DNA from: Dethiosulfovibrio faecalis | Lineage (GTDB): Bacteria > Synergistota > Synergistia > Synergistales > Dethiosulfovibrionaceae | DNA: 64,000 nt | NCBI RefSeq assembly: GCF_021568795.1 | Contig: NZ_JAKGUE010000003.1 | Location: forward strand, 124,001-188,000 | Direction: 5' to 3' | In this document: piece after piece, positions 53,245 to 62,998 of the stretch | Layout of the letters: each line of letters opens with the position of its first letter | How positions within the stretch are numbered: the stretch's first letter is position 1 | Translations under genes and position numbers: made by a program | Notes under the pieces: generated by a model | The model's database searches: none | The model's input: only the letters and a program-made list of their open reading frames with translations | What the model was told of the DNA's origin: nothing

Positions 53245-54117
53245 TCAAACCACTCCCTTGGGCAGGTCGAACTCTCTCAGCATGGACTGGAATTCCTCCT
53301 CCATTCCCTCGTGAATGTGGTAGACGTGGTCGTCTGTGGGGAAACGGCCTTTCTTTACGTCCTGGACGTATTCCTTGAAGGCGGCTATCTCCACCTCGGC
53401 TACGTTGGCGTATTTCTTGACGAACTTGGGGGTGAAGGCCTGGAAAAGCCCCAGCATGTCGCCGCAGATTATGAGCTGTCCGTCGCAGGGAGCTCCGGCA
53501 CCTATGGAGTAGACGGGTATCTCCAGTTTCTTGGCTATGAACTCGGTAAGCTCCGGCGGAACCGCCTCCAGCAGGAGGGCGTAGGCCCCGGCGTCCTGTA
53601 CCGCGATGGCGTCTTTTATAAGTTCTCTGGCGCTTTCCGGGTCCCTTCCCTGGGCCTTGAAGCCGCCGAGCTGGCCGGAGCTCTGAGGAGTCAGCCCTAT
53701 ATGGCCGCAGACTAGAATGCCCGCGTCGGTTATGGCCTTGATCCTGGAGCAGACCCTGCGGCCTCCCTCCAGCTTGACGCAGTCCATGTCGGCCTCTTTA
53801 AGGAACCGTATGGCGTTGATCACGGCGTCCTCGTCGGATACCTGGTATGACCCGAAGGGCATGTCCCCCACGCACCACAGGTCAGGGGCTCCCCGGCGGA
53901 CCGCCCGGCAGTGTATCAGGCATTCCTCCATGGTGACGGGAACGGTTCCGTCGTAGCCGAGCAGCACCATACCCATGGAATCTCCAACCAGGATCATGTC
54001 CATCCCGGCCTGCTGGGCGAAGGAAGCGGTAGGGAAGTCGTAGGCGGTTATCCAGGTCGCCTTTTCTCCCTCTCGCTTCATCCTCACAAAGTCCAATCGG
54101 GTCTTCTTCTTAGCCAT
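53245..54117 (-). CDS. panB: 3-methyl-2-oxobutanoate hydroxymethyltransferase
   Basis: 290 residues, normal PanB size. Motifs: WITAYDFPTASFAQQAGMD, LVGDSMGMVLLGYDGTVPVT, CVKLEGGRRV, HIGLTPQSSGQLGGF and SIGAGAPCDGQLIICGDMLG. It makes ketopantoate, the first pantothenate step. No panC or panD lies nearby, but panF is at 13919. RBS AAGGAGG. Divergent from the DJ-1 gene with a 222-base gap. Confidence 0.95.
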   Translation of the reverse strand: MAKKKTRLDFVRMKREGEKATWITAYDFPTASFAQQAGMDMILVGDSMGMVLLGYDGTVPVTMEECLIHCRAVRRGAPDLWCVGDMPFGSYQVSDEDAVINAIRFLKEADMDCVKLEGGRRVCSRIKAITDAGILVCGHIGLTPQSSGQLGGFKAQGRDPESARELIKDAIAVQDAGAYALLLEAVPPELTEFIAKKLEIPVYSIGAGAPCDGQLIICGDMLGLFQAFTPKFVKKYANVAEVEIAAFKEYVQDVKKGRFPTDDHVYHIHEGMEEEFQSMLREFDLPKGVV

Positions 54118-54339
54118 GTCGGTTCCTCCTTACGTTATTCATATTACCTACTAGGGGTAACAGGAATATATGTCTTTCGCTTAATTCGGTCAACTGAGAA
54201 AAGAAAATCTTTGCCGACAAAATAGGTATCCGAACGGAGCGGACTCCTCTTTCATCCGTGGTTGGTCGATGAATCCGGTAGTATGATAGGAGATGGCGGT
54301 TTAAACGGCTGCCTAAAACTGTATGAGAGGTGATCCACG

Positions 54340-54888
54340 ATGATCGAAGTTGCGGTTTTTCTGACGGACGGTTTCGAGGAGACCGAGGCCCTCACGACGG
54401 TGGACATACTGCGAAGGGGCGGTGTGGACGTGACCACGACGTCCCTGACCGGATGCATGACCGTCAAGGGGAAGCACGGAGTGCCGGTCATGGCGGACGC
54501 CCTTTTCGACGACGTGGCGGACCGCCCCTTCGATATGCTGGTGGTTCCTGGCGGAACGGTGGCTTATACGGAGCACGAGGGGCTGCTGGATCTGGTGGTC
54601 CGTTATGATTCAAAGGGCAAAAAGCTGGCCGCCATATGCGCGGCTCCGGCGGTCTTCGGCAAGGCGGGAATTCTCAAAGGACGAAGGGCTGTGTGCTACC
54701 CCGGCATGGAGTCATGGCTCACCGGCGCCACGATCGGTTCCGACATGATCGAGACCGACGGTCACATAACCACCGCCAAGGGCCCTGCCGTGACCCCCTT
54801 CTTCGCACTGAGGCTCCTGGAGATCCTGAAGGGAAAGGAAGTTGCCGACGAGGTTGCGAAGGCCTTTTTGATTCCGTTGGTGTTGTAA
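54340..54888 (+). CDS. DJ-1/PfpI family protein
   Basis: 182 residues. Nucleophile elbow AAICAAPAVFGKAGILKG with the expected cysteine near 107, an N-terminal acidic residue in GFEETEALTTVDILRR, and a helical tail. This is the ThiJ/YajL/DJ-1 pattern, linked to glyoxal detoxification or oxidative-stress chaperone roles. Ribosome site GAGGTG. Convergent with the ASCH gene (eight bases between stops). Confidence 0.88.
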   Translation: MIEVAVFLTDGFEETEALTTVDILRRGGVDVTTTSLTGCMTVKGKHGVPVMADALFDDVADRPFDMLVVPGGTVAYTEHEGLLDLVVRYDSKGKKLAAICAAPAVFGKAGILKGRRAVCYPGMESWLTGATIGSDMIETDGHITTAKGPAVTPFFALRLLEILKGKEVADEVAKAFLIPLVL

Positions 54889-54896
54889 GAGTTTAT

Positions 54897-55370
54897 TCAC
54901 CTCGGGTAGACCACGGAGAACTCCTCGCATATCACAGGGGTCTCTTCGTGGAAGACCAGCCCCATGGAGGACAGCTCTCTGGAGAGGGCGGCACGGTGGA
55001 CCTTTTTCCAGTATTCCAGCGAGCCGTCCCCCTCGCCCTCTATTGCGGCGAACTCCTCTGAGACCTGATCGAAGGGCACTACGCTCACCTTCTCGTTCTT
55101 GATCACGCATACGGCGACGCCCTTCCAGTCTGTGACGACCGAGTGATCTCCCGGCTTGGGAACAGGCTCTCCCTCCTGGATCATGGCCTCCAGAGACGAT
55201 GTCGTACCCCTCTTTTGACCGGCCAACACCAGCTTGGCCAGCTTGTTTGCGTCCTTCTCGTTGTCGCAGAAACACCACGTCTCGTGTCCCGGGTCGTTCC
55301 GACGTGATATACCGGCGTTATCCAGATATTCCTTCCACATCTTTCTTACCGAAGGATGATCGAGCTGCAT
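54897..55370 (-). CDS. ASCH domain protein
   Basis: 157 residues from ATG 55370, which has a very strong AAAAGGAGG; the longer frame to 55451 has none. Features: HETWCFCDNEKDANKLAKLV, GQKRGTTSSLEAMIQEGEP, then DWKGVAVCVIKNEKVSVVPF, matching ASCH, a PUA-like fold proposed to bind RNA or modified nucleosides. A hydrolase of N4-acetylcytidine belongs to the same family. Divergent from the ZinT-like gene. Confidence 0.82.
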   Translation of the reverse strand: MQLDHPSVRKMWKEYLDNAGISRRNDPGHETWCFCDNEKDANKLAKLVLAGQKRGTTSSLEAMIQEGEPVPKPGDHSVVTDWKGVAVCVIKNEKVSVVPFDQVSEEFAAIEGEGDGSLEYWKKVHRAALSRELSSMGLVFHEETPVICEEFSVVYPR

Positions 55371-55540
55371 AGTGTAGCCTCCTTTTTGTTCGTTTCCCTT
55401 TGAATTATATAGAATAATCGCTTGACATTCTCTCTCCTGTGTCGTATACATCTTGTCGTGTGTTGAGTTAGTCTTATAAAACTTATTTGGCTAGGCAATC
55501 GAAGGAGCGTGTATCGGCCATAATCGAAAGGAGAGGTAAC

Positions 55541-56686
55541 ATGTCTGTTCTTAAGTTCAGAAACGGCATATTGGCGCTTTTGGTCGCGGTGGCGGCTTTT
55601 TCCTCCGGTGGGTGTGGAGGAGGTGGAGACAGCGATGTCTCTATGGACAAATGGAAAGGGTCTTGGAAAAGCGAGTCCGGATATCTGAAAGATTCCGGTA
55701 TGAACGAAGCCTATTCTGCCGTGGCTTCCCACGTTTCAGGGGTGTCCTCCGAGGACGTCAAGGGAGCTTTCGAAGCGATGTTGTACAGTTCGATAGATTC
55801 CATAAAGATCTCCGGGGGCGCCGCTGTGTTGATCTCTAACGGAGGAGCGGTCAGTTACGATTATTCCCTCGTTGGAACCACCCCTATCCCCGGGTTCGAC
55901 GGTAGTGTATGGAACAAGTTCGAGTCGGAACAGGACGGTCCGTTCAAGTATCTGATCGTGACGGAGGTACACTCCGACGGCCCCGACGCCATGAAACACT
56001 GGCATTTCCGTTACGGGGCCTCCGGATTCGATAGTCTTGTTAGTGGAGATAACTCTCTTTGGTGGCCCACTTTCGTAGCTGCCGACACCTCGATCGAGAA
56101 GGTGGCGAAGGACATGAACGACGAGGCCGAGGCGATGGCCCAGTTCCTCTCTTCCTCCCCCTCCCTTTCCGGTTGGGATGGCGACTGGAAGAGTTTTTCC
56201 TCCTATCTCGACGATCCCGCCATGGATTCCGCCTACGAGGCGATAGCTGCCAAGGGGAAGAATCTGACTGCCGCAGAAGTGGAGACCGCTCTCAAGAATA
56301 TGTACGATTCCAAGGGTGTCACGGCTCTTTCAATAAGGGGAGACGTCATAACCGTCACGTCGGGAGGCGGCTCGATGGCCTACGACTACGAGGGACGGAT
56401 GTTCGCACCCATCTCCGGATTCGACGGGGTCTTTTGGTATAAGTTCGAGGCTCCATCCGCCTCGGATCAGCGTTATATGGTGATGACGTCGGTCCATTCC
56501 GACGGTCCCGACGCTATGAAACACTGGCACGTTCGTTTCGGTGATGCGGGCTTCTCAGCTCTGACCGACAGGACCGATTTTTGGTATCCGACTTTCGTCG
56601 AGAGTTCCACCGAGGTGTCGGATATAGCTAGCGATTTTCTAGCCGAGGCCGACGAGCTGGCTGCTATGATAACTGCTTTGAAATAG
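55541..56686 (+). CDS. Lipoprotein with two tandem ZinT-like metal-binding domains
   Basis: 381 residues from ATG 55541 (AAAGGAGAGG site). Signal peptide with a probable lipobox SSGGC near residue 25. Two similar domains follow (about 35-200 and 205-381). Each starts with a tryptophan-rich W-x-G-x-W segment and a YL...AY helix (MDKWKGSWKSESGYLKDS; LSGWDGDWKSFSSYLDD), continues with a VYDY-like strand and F-D-G turn, and ends with HSDGPDAMKHWHFRYG or HSDGPDAMKHWHVRFG and a WYPTFV/WWPTFV strand. That is the ZinT layout with its His-x-His zinc site, duplicated. Alone with its own terminator. A periplasmic zinc or cadmium binding role is inferred. Confidence 0.82.
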   Translation: MSVLKFRNGILALLVAVAAFSSGGCGGGGDSDVSMDKWKGSWKSESGYLKDSGMNEAYSAVASHVSGVSSEDVKGAFEAMLYSSIDSIKISGGAAVLISNGGAVSYDYSLVGTTPIPGFDGSVWNKFESEQDGPFKYLIVTEVHSDGPDAMKHWHFRYGASGFDSLVSGDNSLWWPTFVAADTSIEKVAKDMNDEAEAMAQFLSSSPSLSGWDGDWKSFSSYLDDPAMDSAYEAIAAKGKNLTAAEVETALKNMYDSKGVTALSIRGDVITVTSGGGSMAYDYEGRMFAPISGFDGVFWYKFEAPSASDQRYMVMTSVHSDGPDAMKHWHVRFGDAGFSALTDRTDFWYPTFVESSTEVSDIASDFLAEADELAAMITALK

Positions 56687-56710
56687 TAGTTTCCATAATC
56701 GAGGAGAAAG

Positions 56711-56747
56711 ACGAAGGGGTCCCGAGCTCGGGGCCCCTTCGTTTATT
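56711..56747 (+). terminator. Terminator after the ZinT-like gene
   Basis: 16-base arms (56711-56726 and 56727-56742, one mismatch) followed by TTATTT. Confidence 0.8.
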
Positions 56748-56865
56748 TCTTGTAAGGCCTTATACTTGTGAAAAGATTCGGGGCAAGCGACGGATGGGAG
56801 GAACTGACGTGGAGCAAATTCTAGAAGATGAACGGCTATGCCGTTTCGGAAAGGACATAGTATAA

Positions 56866-57681
56866 ATGAGCGAACTGGACATCATACAACCCAGGCTGGC
56901 GGTGCTTATAGACGCCGACAACGCTAGGCCGTCGATCACCGAGCCTCTGCTGGCGGAGGTGGCCAAGTACGGAGTTGCGAGCGTCAAGCGCATCTACGGT
57001 GACTGGACCACCCCTAATCTCGGAGGCTGGAAGACCGTGCTTTTGGAGCACTCGATCCAGCCGATACAGCAGTTTCGCTATACCGTGGGAAAGAACGCCA
57101 CCGACAGTGCCATGATAATAGACGCCATGGACCTGCTCTTCACCAACCGTTTCGACGGATTCTGTCTCGTGTCCAGCGACAGCGACTTCACCAGGCTGGC
57201 CGCCAGGATAAGGGAGGCGGGGCTGATGGTCTACGGTTTCGGCGAGAAGAAGACCCCCAAGCCCTTCGTGTCGGCCTGCGACAAGTTCATCTACACCGAG
57301 GTCATATCGGTGAGCAAGGAGGACTCCCCCTCGGCGATAAAGAGAAAGACCACCGACGAGCTCAAGGGAGATACCCAGCTGGTCAACCTGTTGAGATCGG
57401 CCCTCGAGGCGGCTTCGGACGACACGGGATGGGCCCAGCTGGGGACGGTGGGGAGCAACATAGCCAAGCAGTCTCCCGAGTTCGACCCCAGAAACTACGG
57501 CTACGGCAAGCTGGGAGAGCTGGCCTTCGCCATAGGTATATTCGACGTGGACGAGAGGGTCCAGAGCGACGGCCATTCCCGGGTGATATACATCAGAAAC
57601 AAGCCCAAGAGCAGAAAGGTCGCCCGTAGAACCACCAACGGAAACGGCAACGGTAGAAAGACCAGAAAAAAGACCCAGTAA
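56866..57681 (+). CDS. NYN-domain nuclease with OST-HTH/LOTUS domain
   Basis: 271 residues. NYN core (about 10-150): AVLIDADNARPSITEPLLAE with the acidic patch, KNATDSAMIIDAMDLLF and FCLVSSDSDFTRLAARIREA, all typical of Mut7-C-/LabA-like PIN nucleases. A LOTUS-like domain spans about 165-240 (LVNLLRSALEAASDDTGWAQ, YGKLGELAFAIGIFDVDE). The basic end (RTTNGNGNGRKTRKKT) may bind RNA. The substrate is unknown. Ribosome site AAAGGA. It is followed by an FAH gene after 25 bases. Confidence 0.85.
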   Translation: MSELDIIQPRLAVLIDADNARPSITEPLLAEVAKYGVASVKRIYGDWTTPNLGGWKTVLLEHSIQPIQQFRYTVGKNATDSAMIIDAMDLLFTNRFDGFCLVSSDSDFTRLAARIREAGLMVYGFGEKKTPKPFVSACDKFIYTEVISVSKEDSPSAIKRKTTDELKGDTQLVNLLRSALEAASDDTGWAQLGTVGSNIAKQSPEFDPRNYGYGKLGELAFAIGIFDVDERVQSDGHSRVIYIRNKPKSRKVARRTTNGNGNGRKTRKKTQ

Positions 57682-57706
57682 GGTTTGAGTGAGGAGGGAG
57701 CCGCGT

Positions 57707-58594
57707 ATGAAGTTCGTCGCGTTCGAATCTGGAGGAGTTGCGGGGATCGGGGTCATGACGGCAGACGAAGGTGCCGTTTTGGACCTCAGGTCCGCTCTAC
57801 CCGACCGGGAGTATAGGGACATGCAGGATTTCATAGAGAGGTCCTCCGAGAGGGATATCGAGGCCCTGAGGAAGGCCATCGAGTCGTCGGACCGTTTCGG
57901 TGCTTTATCTATGGACAAGGTCCGGATGCTCCCTCCAATAGCCAGGCCGATCCACGACGTGCTCTGCGTCGGGGTCAACTACAGGGATCATCTGGAGGAG
58001 ACCAAGGGAGAGATGAAGGATTTCGCCGAGCCCTCCGCCCCGGTGTTCTTCACCAAGAGGGCGATCCGAATCATTGGCGACGGCGAGCCAATAGAGGCCC
58101 GTCTCGATCTGGACGATCAGCTGGACTACGAGGTCGAGCTGGCCGTCATAATAGGCAAGGCCGGTGCAGATATACCGGCGGAGAGGGTCGAGGAGCACGT
58201 CTTCGGCTATTCCGTGCTCGACGACCTCTCCTCCCGCAGGCTTCAGAAAAGACACGTCCAGTGGTTCCGGGGCAAGAGCCTGGACACCTACACAGCCATG
58301 GGGCCGGTCATACTCCATAAATCGGCCCTGCCCTTTCCCGTGAAGGTGGACGTCAGAAGCTACGTCAACGACGAGCTTCGCCAGAGTTCCAACACCGCCA
58401 TGTTCATCCGCGATATACCGGCCCTGGTTTCGGAGATCTCCGCCGGGATGACCCTGGAACCGGGGGACATAATAGCCACGGGCACCCCGGCGGGGGTCGG
58501 AATGGGTTTCTCCCCTCAGAGGTTCATGAAGAGAGGGGACACGGTGGTCTGCGAGATTCCTCCAATAGGGCGGCTGGTCAACAGGGTGGAGTGA
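57707..58594 (+). CDS. Fumarylacetoacetate hydrolase-family enzyme
   Basis: 295 residues from ATG 57707 (GGAGGGAG upstream). FAH domain: VLCVGVNYRDHLEETKGEMK, APVFFTKRAI, DYEVELAVIIGKAGADIPAE with the metal-binding Glu pair, and PGDIIATGTPAGVGMGFSP. Family members hydrolyse or decarboxylate diketo acids, for example ureidoglycolate-type or hydroxymuconate-type compounds. No pathway is clear here. Convergent with the ABC genes. Confidence 0.88.
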   Translation: MKFVAFESGGVAGIGVMTADEGAVLDLRSALPDREYRDMQDFIERSSERDIEALRKAIESSDRFGALSMDKVRMLPPIARPIHDVLCVGVNYRDHLEETKGEMKDFAEPSAPVFFTKRAIRIIGDGEPIEARLDLDDQLDYEVELAVIIGKAGADIPAERVEEHVFGYSVLDDLSSRRLQKRHVQWFRGKSLDTYTAMGPVILHKSALPFPVKVDVRSYVNDELRQSSNTAMFIRDIPALVSEISAGMTLEPGDIIATGTPAGVGMGFSPQRFMKRGDTVVCEIPPIGRLVNRVE

Positions 58595-58606
58595 CCTGAA
58601 GGCCCC

Positions 58607-60337
58607 TCAGATGGTCCATCCGGCCGACTCCTCCTGGATGGACCAGAGCCTGGCGTAGAGCCCCTTCTTCTCCAGCAGCTCTTTATGTGTTCCGGACTCA
58701 ACCATCTCGCCCTGGTCCAGGACCACTATGGAATCGGCCCGGCAGATGGTCTTTAGCCTGTGTGCCACCACCACGACGGTCCGCCCCTTTATCAGGGTGT
58801 CGATGGCCTTCTGGATGTCCAGCTCGTTCTCCGGGTCCAGAGATGCCGTAGCCTCGTCCAGCAGCACCACCGGGGCGTCCTTCAGAAAGGCCCTGGCTAT
58901 GGAGATCCTCTGTTTCTCCCCTCCGGAAAGGGTGCAGCCTCCCTCTCCCACCATGGTGTCGTAGCCGTCTGGCAGTTTTGTTATGAAATCGTGGCAGCAC
59001 GCCCTCTTGGCCGCCTCCACGACCTCCTCCCTTGTGGCTCCCTCGCGACCGAAGGCGATGTTGTTCGCCACCGTGTCCTGGAACAGATAGACGTCCTGGA
59101 AAACCATTGAGATCCTTCCCATCAGGGCTTCCGGGTCCATCTCCTTCACGTTCTTGCCTCCGAAGAGAACCCGCCCCGAGTCGGGATCGTGGAACCGGGC
59201 CATCATTTTCAAGGTTGTGCTCTTGCCGCTTCCGGAGGGGCCCACCAGGGCTGTGAGGGATCCCTCCGGAACGGACAGTGACAGGTCCTTCAACACCGGC
59301 GATTCGCCGTAGCCGAAGTTCACCTGGTCCAGCCGTATGGAGTGGTTCTGAGGAGGGACCTTCGTCCCGGTCATGACCGGCTCGGATCGGAGTTTCAGTA
59401 TCCTCTCTCCAGCCTGTTCGGCGTAGCGCAGTTCGGCGTAGTTTATCAGGGCCGTCGAGAGAGGGTCGAACACCCTGGAGCCAACCACCAGGAATGTCAC
59501 GAAGACCATCGGGTTCAGGGTTCCCTCGGCCATCAACCATACTCCTGTGATGACCATTATGGTCAGCCCCGTCCTGGCGCAGGCTATGGCGGACATCACT
59601 ATTGGCCCGGCCCCTCCCTCCAGGCGAATGCTCTCCTTCATTAGTTCCCTGAAGGATCTCTCCAGACGCTGAAACCGCCCTCCGGTAAGGTTATAGGCCT
59701 TTATCACCCTGATTCCGTAGAGATATTCCTGAAGCCTGTTGGCGGCGGATATCTTGGCCCTCATGTGTCTGGCACCCATCAGGCGGATGAACCTGGTGGC
59801 TCCTACCAGAATGACAAGTCCTATGGGCAGAGGGGCGAACATGGCAAGGGCCATTCGCCAGTCCAGAAACCAGAGTCCCGCGAAGGCCATCAGAGGCAGC
59901 ACCAGGGCCCCAACCAGCTGAGGCACGAAATGGGACACGGCCTGTTCCAGCAGGGCGAAGTCTCCCATTATCATGTTGGCCATGTCTCCTGGGTCACGGC
60001 TGAACAGGTATCCCAGAGGCAGCTTTCTGAGGTGCTCCGCCAGAGCGGCTCGCCCCTTGGCGGAGGCGGAGTAGGCGCTTCTGTAGCATGTCCGGTAGGC
60101 CGGGATCTCCGCTGCGAATATAAGTAGGGCGTAGGCTGCCAGGCCTATGCAGACCTTCCACAGCCCGCCGATGTCCAGGGTGCCGTTTGTGCCGAATCCC
60201 TCGAAAAGGATCCCTATGGCTCCCAGGGCCATGACGAAGGGGCCCACGTTTACGATGTCCGACAGCACCGTGAAGGAGATGGGTTTTATCAGCTTCCCCG
60301 GAGCTCCGGCGGTTATGTTCTCGAAAAATCTCATCAT
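58607..60337 (-). CDS. ABC exporter half-transporter, second of a pair
   Basis: 576 residues: six membrane helices (to about 310) then an ATPase domain. Walker A GPSGSGKSTTLKMMAR, signature CTLSGGEKQRISIARAFL, Walker B VVLLDEATASLDPEN and the switch His in AHRLKTI. It overlaps the 3' end of the first half by four bases. IrtB-like type; the substrate could be a siderophore, a lipid or the methylated product of the methyltransferase next door. Confidence 0.9.
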   Translation of the reverse strand: MMRFFENITAGAPGKLIKPISFTVLSDIVNVGPFVMALGAIGILFEGFGTNGTLDIGGLWKVCIGLAAYALLIFAAEIPAYRTCYRSAYSASAKGRAALAEHLRKLPLGYLFSRDPGDMANMIMGDFALLEQAVSHFVPQLVGALVLPLMAFAGLWFLDWRMALAMFAPLPIGLVILVGATRFIRLMGARHMRAKISAANRLQEYLYGIRVIKAYNLTGGRFQRLERSFRELMKESIRLEGGAGPIVMSAIACARTGLTIMVITGVWLMAEGTLNPMVFVTFLVVGSRVFDPLSTALINYAELRYAEQAGERILKLRSEPVMTGTKVPPQNHSIRLDQVNFGYGESPVLKDLSLSVPEGSLTALVGPSGSGKSTTLKMMARFHDPDSGRVLFGGKNVKEMDPEALMGRISMVFQDVYLFQDTVANNIAFGREGATREEVVEAAKRACCHDFITKLPDGYDTMVGEGGCTLSGGEKQRISIARAFLKDAPVVLLDEATASLDPENELDIQKAIDTLIKGRTVVVVAHRLKTICRADSIVVLDQGEMVESGTHKELLEKKGLYARLWSIQEESAGWTI

Positions 60338-62139
60338 ATCGCCTCCGCCTTTGCCGGTCTCTCCATGCCCCACTCTCTGGCGCTGGTGTGGGCGGTCCAC
60401 ATCCTTTCGTAGACCCCTCGGTTTTCCAGAAGTTCCCTGTGGGTTCCCTCCTCGGACAGAGTTCCCCCGTCCAGGACCACTATATGGTCGGCTTCTTTTA
60501 TGGTGGACAGCCTGTGGGCTATCACTATGACCGTCTTGTCCTTTATCAGGCTCTTGAGCGCCATCTGCATTCTGTGTTCATTCTCCGGATCGGCGAAGGC
60601 CGTGGCCTCGTCCAGCACCAGTATCGGCGAGTTCTTCAATATGGCCCTGGCGACCGCCACCCTCTGTTCCTCTCCGCCGGACAGATACACGCCGCCCTCT
60701 CCTATGAGGGTGTCGTACCCGTTGGGAAGCCTCTCTATGAAATCGTGACACTGGGCGGCTCTGGCGGCGGCGTGGACCTCCTCCTCCGTGGCGTCGGGTC
60801 TTCCTACCAGTATGTTTTGATACAGCGAGTCGAAGAACAGAAAGGTGTCTTGGAAAACGAAGGAGACCCTGTCCATCAGGTCCTCGGTCCTCATGTCCCT
60901 CACGTCGACCCCGCCTATCTTTATCGACCCGGAATCGACGTCCCAGAATCGGGGGATCAGGTTGGCCGCGGTGGATTTTCCCGACCCGGATGGTCCAACC
61001 AGGGCAGTGACCTCTCCCTCTCTGGCCGAGAAGGACAGCCCGCTCAGGGCATCTACCCTGGTGGATTCGTCCTCCGATCCGTAGGAGAAGGATACGTTCT
61101 CGAATGCTACGTCGTGTCCCTCAGGCAGGGCCGGTCGGGCCGGTTCGGAAACGGCGGGCTGATCCAGTATGTCGTCTATCCTGTTGACCCCCTCGGTGAT
61201 CTGCCTCAGTGTGGCGGACAGATGCATCATCTTGTAGAGAGGGGCGGTCAGTCCGGGGATCATTATTATCGAGAAGAGCACGGTCAGGCCCGTGGACCGG
61301 TCTCCCCCTCTGGAGAGGAGCAGCACCCCTACGGGAAGCACGAAGGCCAGCAGTGACGTCAGCATTGTCTTGAAGAGGATGTAGCCGTTTTGGAAGGAGT
61401 CGGTCCAGTCCGTTACCAGACGGCAGTAGTCCATCATGTCTCCGTAGAACTTGCGGAAGGAGTGAACGGTCCGGCCGAATATCTTCACCGCCGGCATGCC
61501 CCTGACGTACTGCACCGCCGAGCCGTTGATCCTCTCGAGAGAGTCGTAGTAGGCTTTTATGAGGGTCTGGCCTCTTGAGCCTATCATCATGTAGCTCTGG
61601 ACGAAGAAGGCCAGCAGGGCCGCTCCCGTCGCGGCTCCGGCTATCCAGGGGTTCAGTGAGAACAGAGCCGCCGCCATCACCGCCGCCGTCGCCAGTACGC
61701 TCACCAGGTCCGGTATCTTGTGGGCCACGAAGTTCTCTATCTTCTCCACGTTCTGTTCCAGGGTCTTCTTGACCGCTCCGGTGGACGTTCGAGACAGATA
61801 CCCGAGGTGGAGTTTCCCTATATGTTCCGCCAGCCTTACCCTGAGGCCGTAGAGGATCCTGAACGCCGCAACGTGAGAGGCCATGTAACCGGCGTAGAGG
61901 AAGACCATGGAGGCCAGTACCCCGGCCAGGGCCGTGAAGCCCCAGAACCTCATGGACTGGCCGTCCAGGTTCGAGGGATTGCCCCAGTGGACCATAAGTT
62001 CCTCCAGTATTTTGTAGACCGAAAGATAGGGGGTCAGAGCGAGTATGGCGCTCACGACCGACAGAACGCCGGAAAGCACCAGCAGCCCTCTCTTCTCCCC
62101 TGCTATCTCCATAAGTCGGGCCACGCCCTTTTTTCTCAT
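60334..62139 (-). CDS. ABC exporter half-transporter, first of a pair
   Basis: 601 residues with six membrane helices and an ATPase domain. Walker A GPSGSGKSTAANLIPR, signature VYLSGGEEQRVAVARAIL, Walker B ILVLDEATAFADPENE. Both halves keep all motifs, so a heterodimer with two working sites is expected, although the second half of the catalytic Glu run (ATAFAD instead of ATASLD) is slightly altered here. ATG 62139 has AAAGGAGA eight bases upstream. It overlaps the methyltransferase stop by four bases. Confidence 0.9.
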   Translation of the reverse strand: MRKKGVARLMEIAGEKRGLLVLSGVLSVVSAILALTPYLSVYKILEELMVHWGNPSNLDGQSMRFWGFTALAGVLASMVFLYAGYMASHVAAFRILYGLRVRLAEHIGKLHLGYLSRTSTGAVKKTLEQNVEKIENFVAHKIPDLVSVLATAAVMAAALFSLNPWIAGAATGAALLAFFVQSYMMIGSRGQTLIKAYYDSLERINGSAVQYVRGMPAVKIFGRTVHSFRKFYGDMMDYCRLVTDWTDSFQNGYILFKTMLTSLLAFVLPVGVLLLSRGGDRSTGLTVLFSIIMIPGLTAPLYKMMHLSATLRQITEGVNRIDDILDQPAVSEPARPALPEGHDVAFENVSFSYGSEDESTRVDALSGLSFSAREGEVTALVGPSGSGKSTAANLIPRFWDVDSGSIKIGGVDVRDMRTEDLMDRVSFVFQDTFLFFDSLYQNILVGRPDATEEEVHAAARAAQCHDFIERLPNGYDTLIGEGGVYLSGGEEQRVAVARAILKNSPILVLDEATAFADPENEHRMQMALKSLIKDKTVIVIAHRLSTIKEADHIVVLDGGTLSEEGTHRELLENRGVYERMWTAHTSAREWGMERPAKAEAI

Positions 62140-62969
62140 ACGTTTCGTCTCCTTTCCGTCGACTCCGGCTTGAAGCGAAGGCGAACTATGTGGCACGAGG
62201 TCATCCTCTTAAGCTTTGGGATGTACTTGAAGACCCTCATCCAGCGCCATCGGGATCCGCCGTAGTCGTAGAAGTTCCATTTGCCCGCGATCTCTATCGA
62301 CCGGGACCAGCTTGCCATCGTCTCGGGATCTTCCGGGCCCCATAGAAACTCGGGGGTCTCGTCGATCTTGGACAGAGAATCGTGCCATCTCGCCTTTCCC
62401 ACCACGCAGGGGGCGGTGGACTCCAGCAGCATCTCTCCTCTGGGAAAACGATTTGCCAGCTCCACCAGGAGGGATCGTACCTTTTCCTCCGGAAAGTACA
62501 TCAGAAGCCCCTCTGCTATGAAAAGCACCGGCTCACCCCTGGTCTTCACCTCGTCCATCCAGGAGAAGTCGAAAACCGAGCGGGCTATGAATCGTCTGGT
62601 GTCCGTCTCGCGGAAGAACCGCTGTCTGGTCTCTATTCCCTCAGGCAGGTCCAGGTCATACCATCTTGCGGAGTTCTTTCCGAGCCGCTCCATCCTGGAG
62701 CTCAGCCCCGCACCTAGTTCCACGACGGTTCCGTTAGGGTGGTTTCGGAGAAAGCGCTTGGTCTCGCGATCCAGAATCATAGATCTTATCGCGACCCCCA
62801 CCTGGGATTTCCAGCATCCTTCGAAAGTCGAGAAGTCGTAATCTATGGCCTTCATCATCTTTACCGCCTTGGGATCCCTCAATAGCGGTCTCTCCATGCC
62901 GGTTTCCTTCGCCTTGGCCCAGAGGGTTATCAGCATAGTTCTCGGCAGGGCCGACATATCCTTTCCCAT
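62136..62969 (-). CDS. Class I SAM methyltransferase, leucine carboxyl methyltransferase-like
   Basis: 277 residues. SAM loop TVVELGAGLSSRMERLG near residue 83, then LDLPEGIETRQRFFRET and the VLFIAEGLLMYFPEEKVRSL stretch found in LCMT/PPM1-like O-methyltransferases. The acceptor is unknown. It sits between a TetR regulator and two ABC half-transporters in one operon, so it may modify the molecule that the ABC pair exports. RBS GGAGG before ATG 62969. Confidence 0.85.
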   Translation of the reverse strand: MGKDMSALPRTMLITLWAKAKETGMERPLLRDPKAVKMMKAIDYDFSTFEGCWKSQVGVAIRSMILDRETKRFLRNHPNGTVVELGAGLSSRMERLGKNSARWYDLDLPEGIETRQRFFRETDTRRFIARSVFDFSWMDEVKTRGEPVLFIAEGLLMYFPEEKVRSLLVELANRFPRGEMLLESTAPCVVGKARWHDSLSKIDETPEFLWGPEDPETMASWSRSIEIAGKWNFYDYGGSRWRWMRVFKYIPKLKRMTSCHIVRLRFKPESTERRRNV

Positions 62970-62998
62970 GGGAAAATCGCCTCCCTTCAGCCCCGAAT

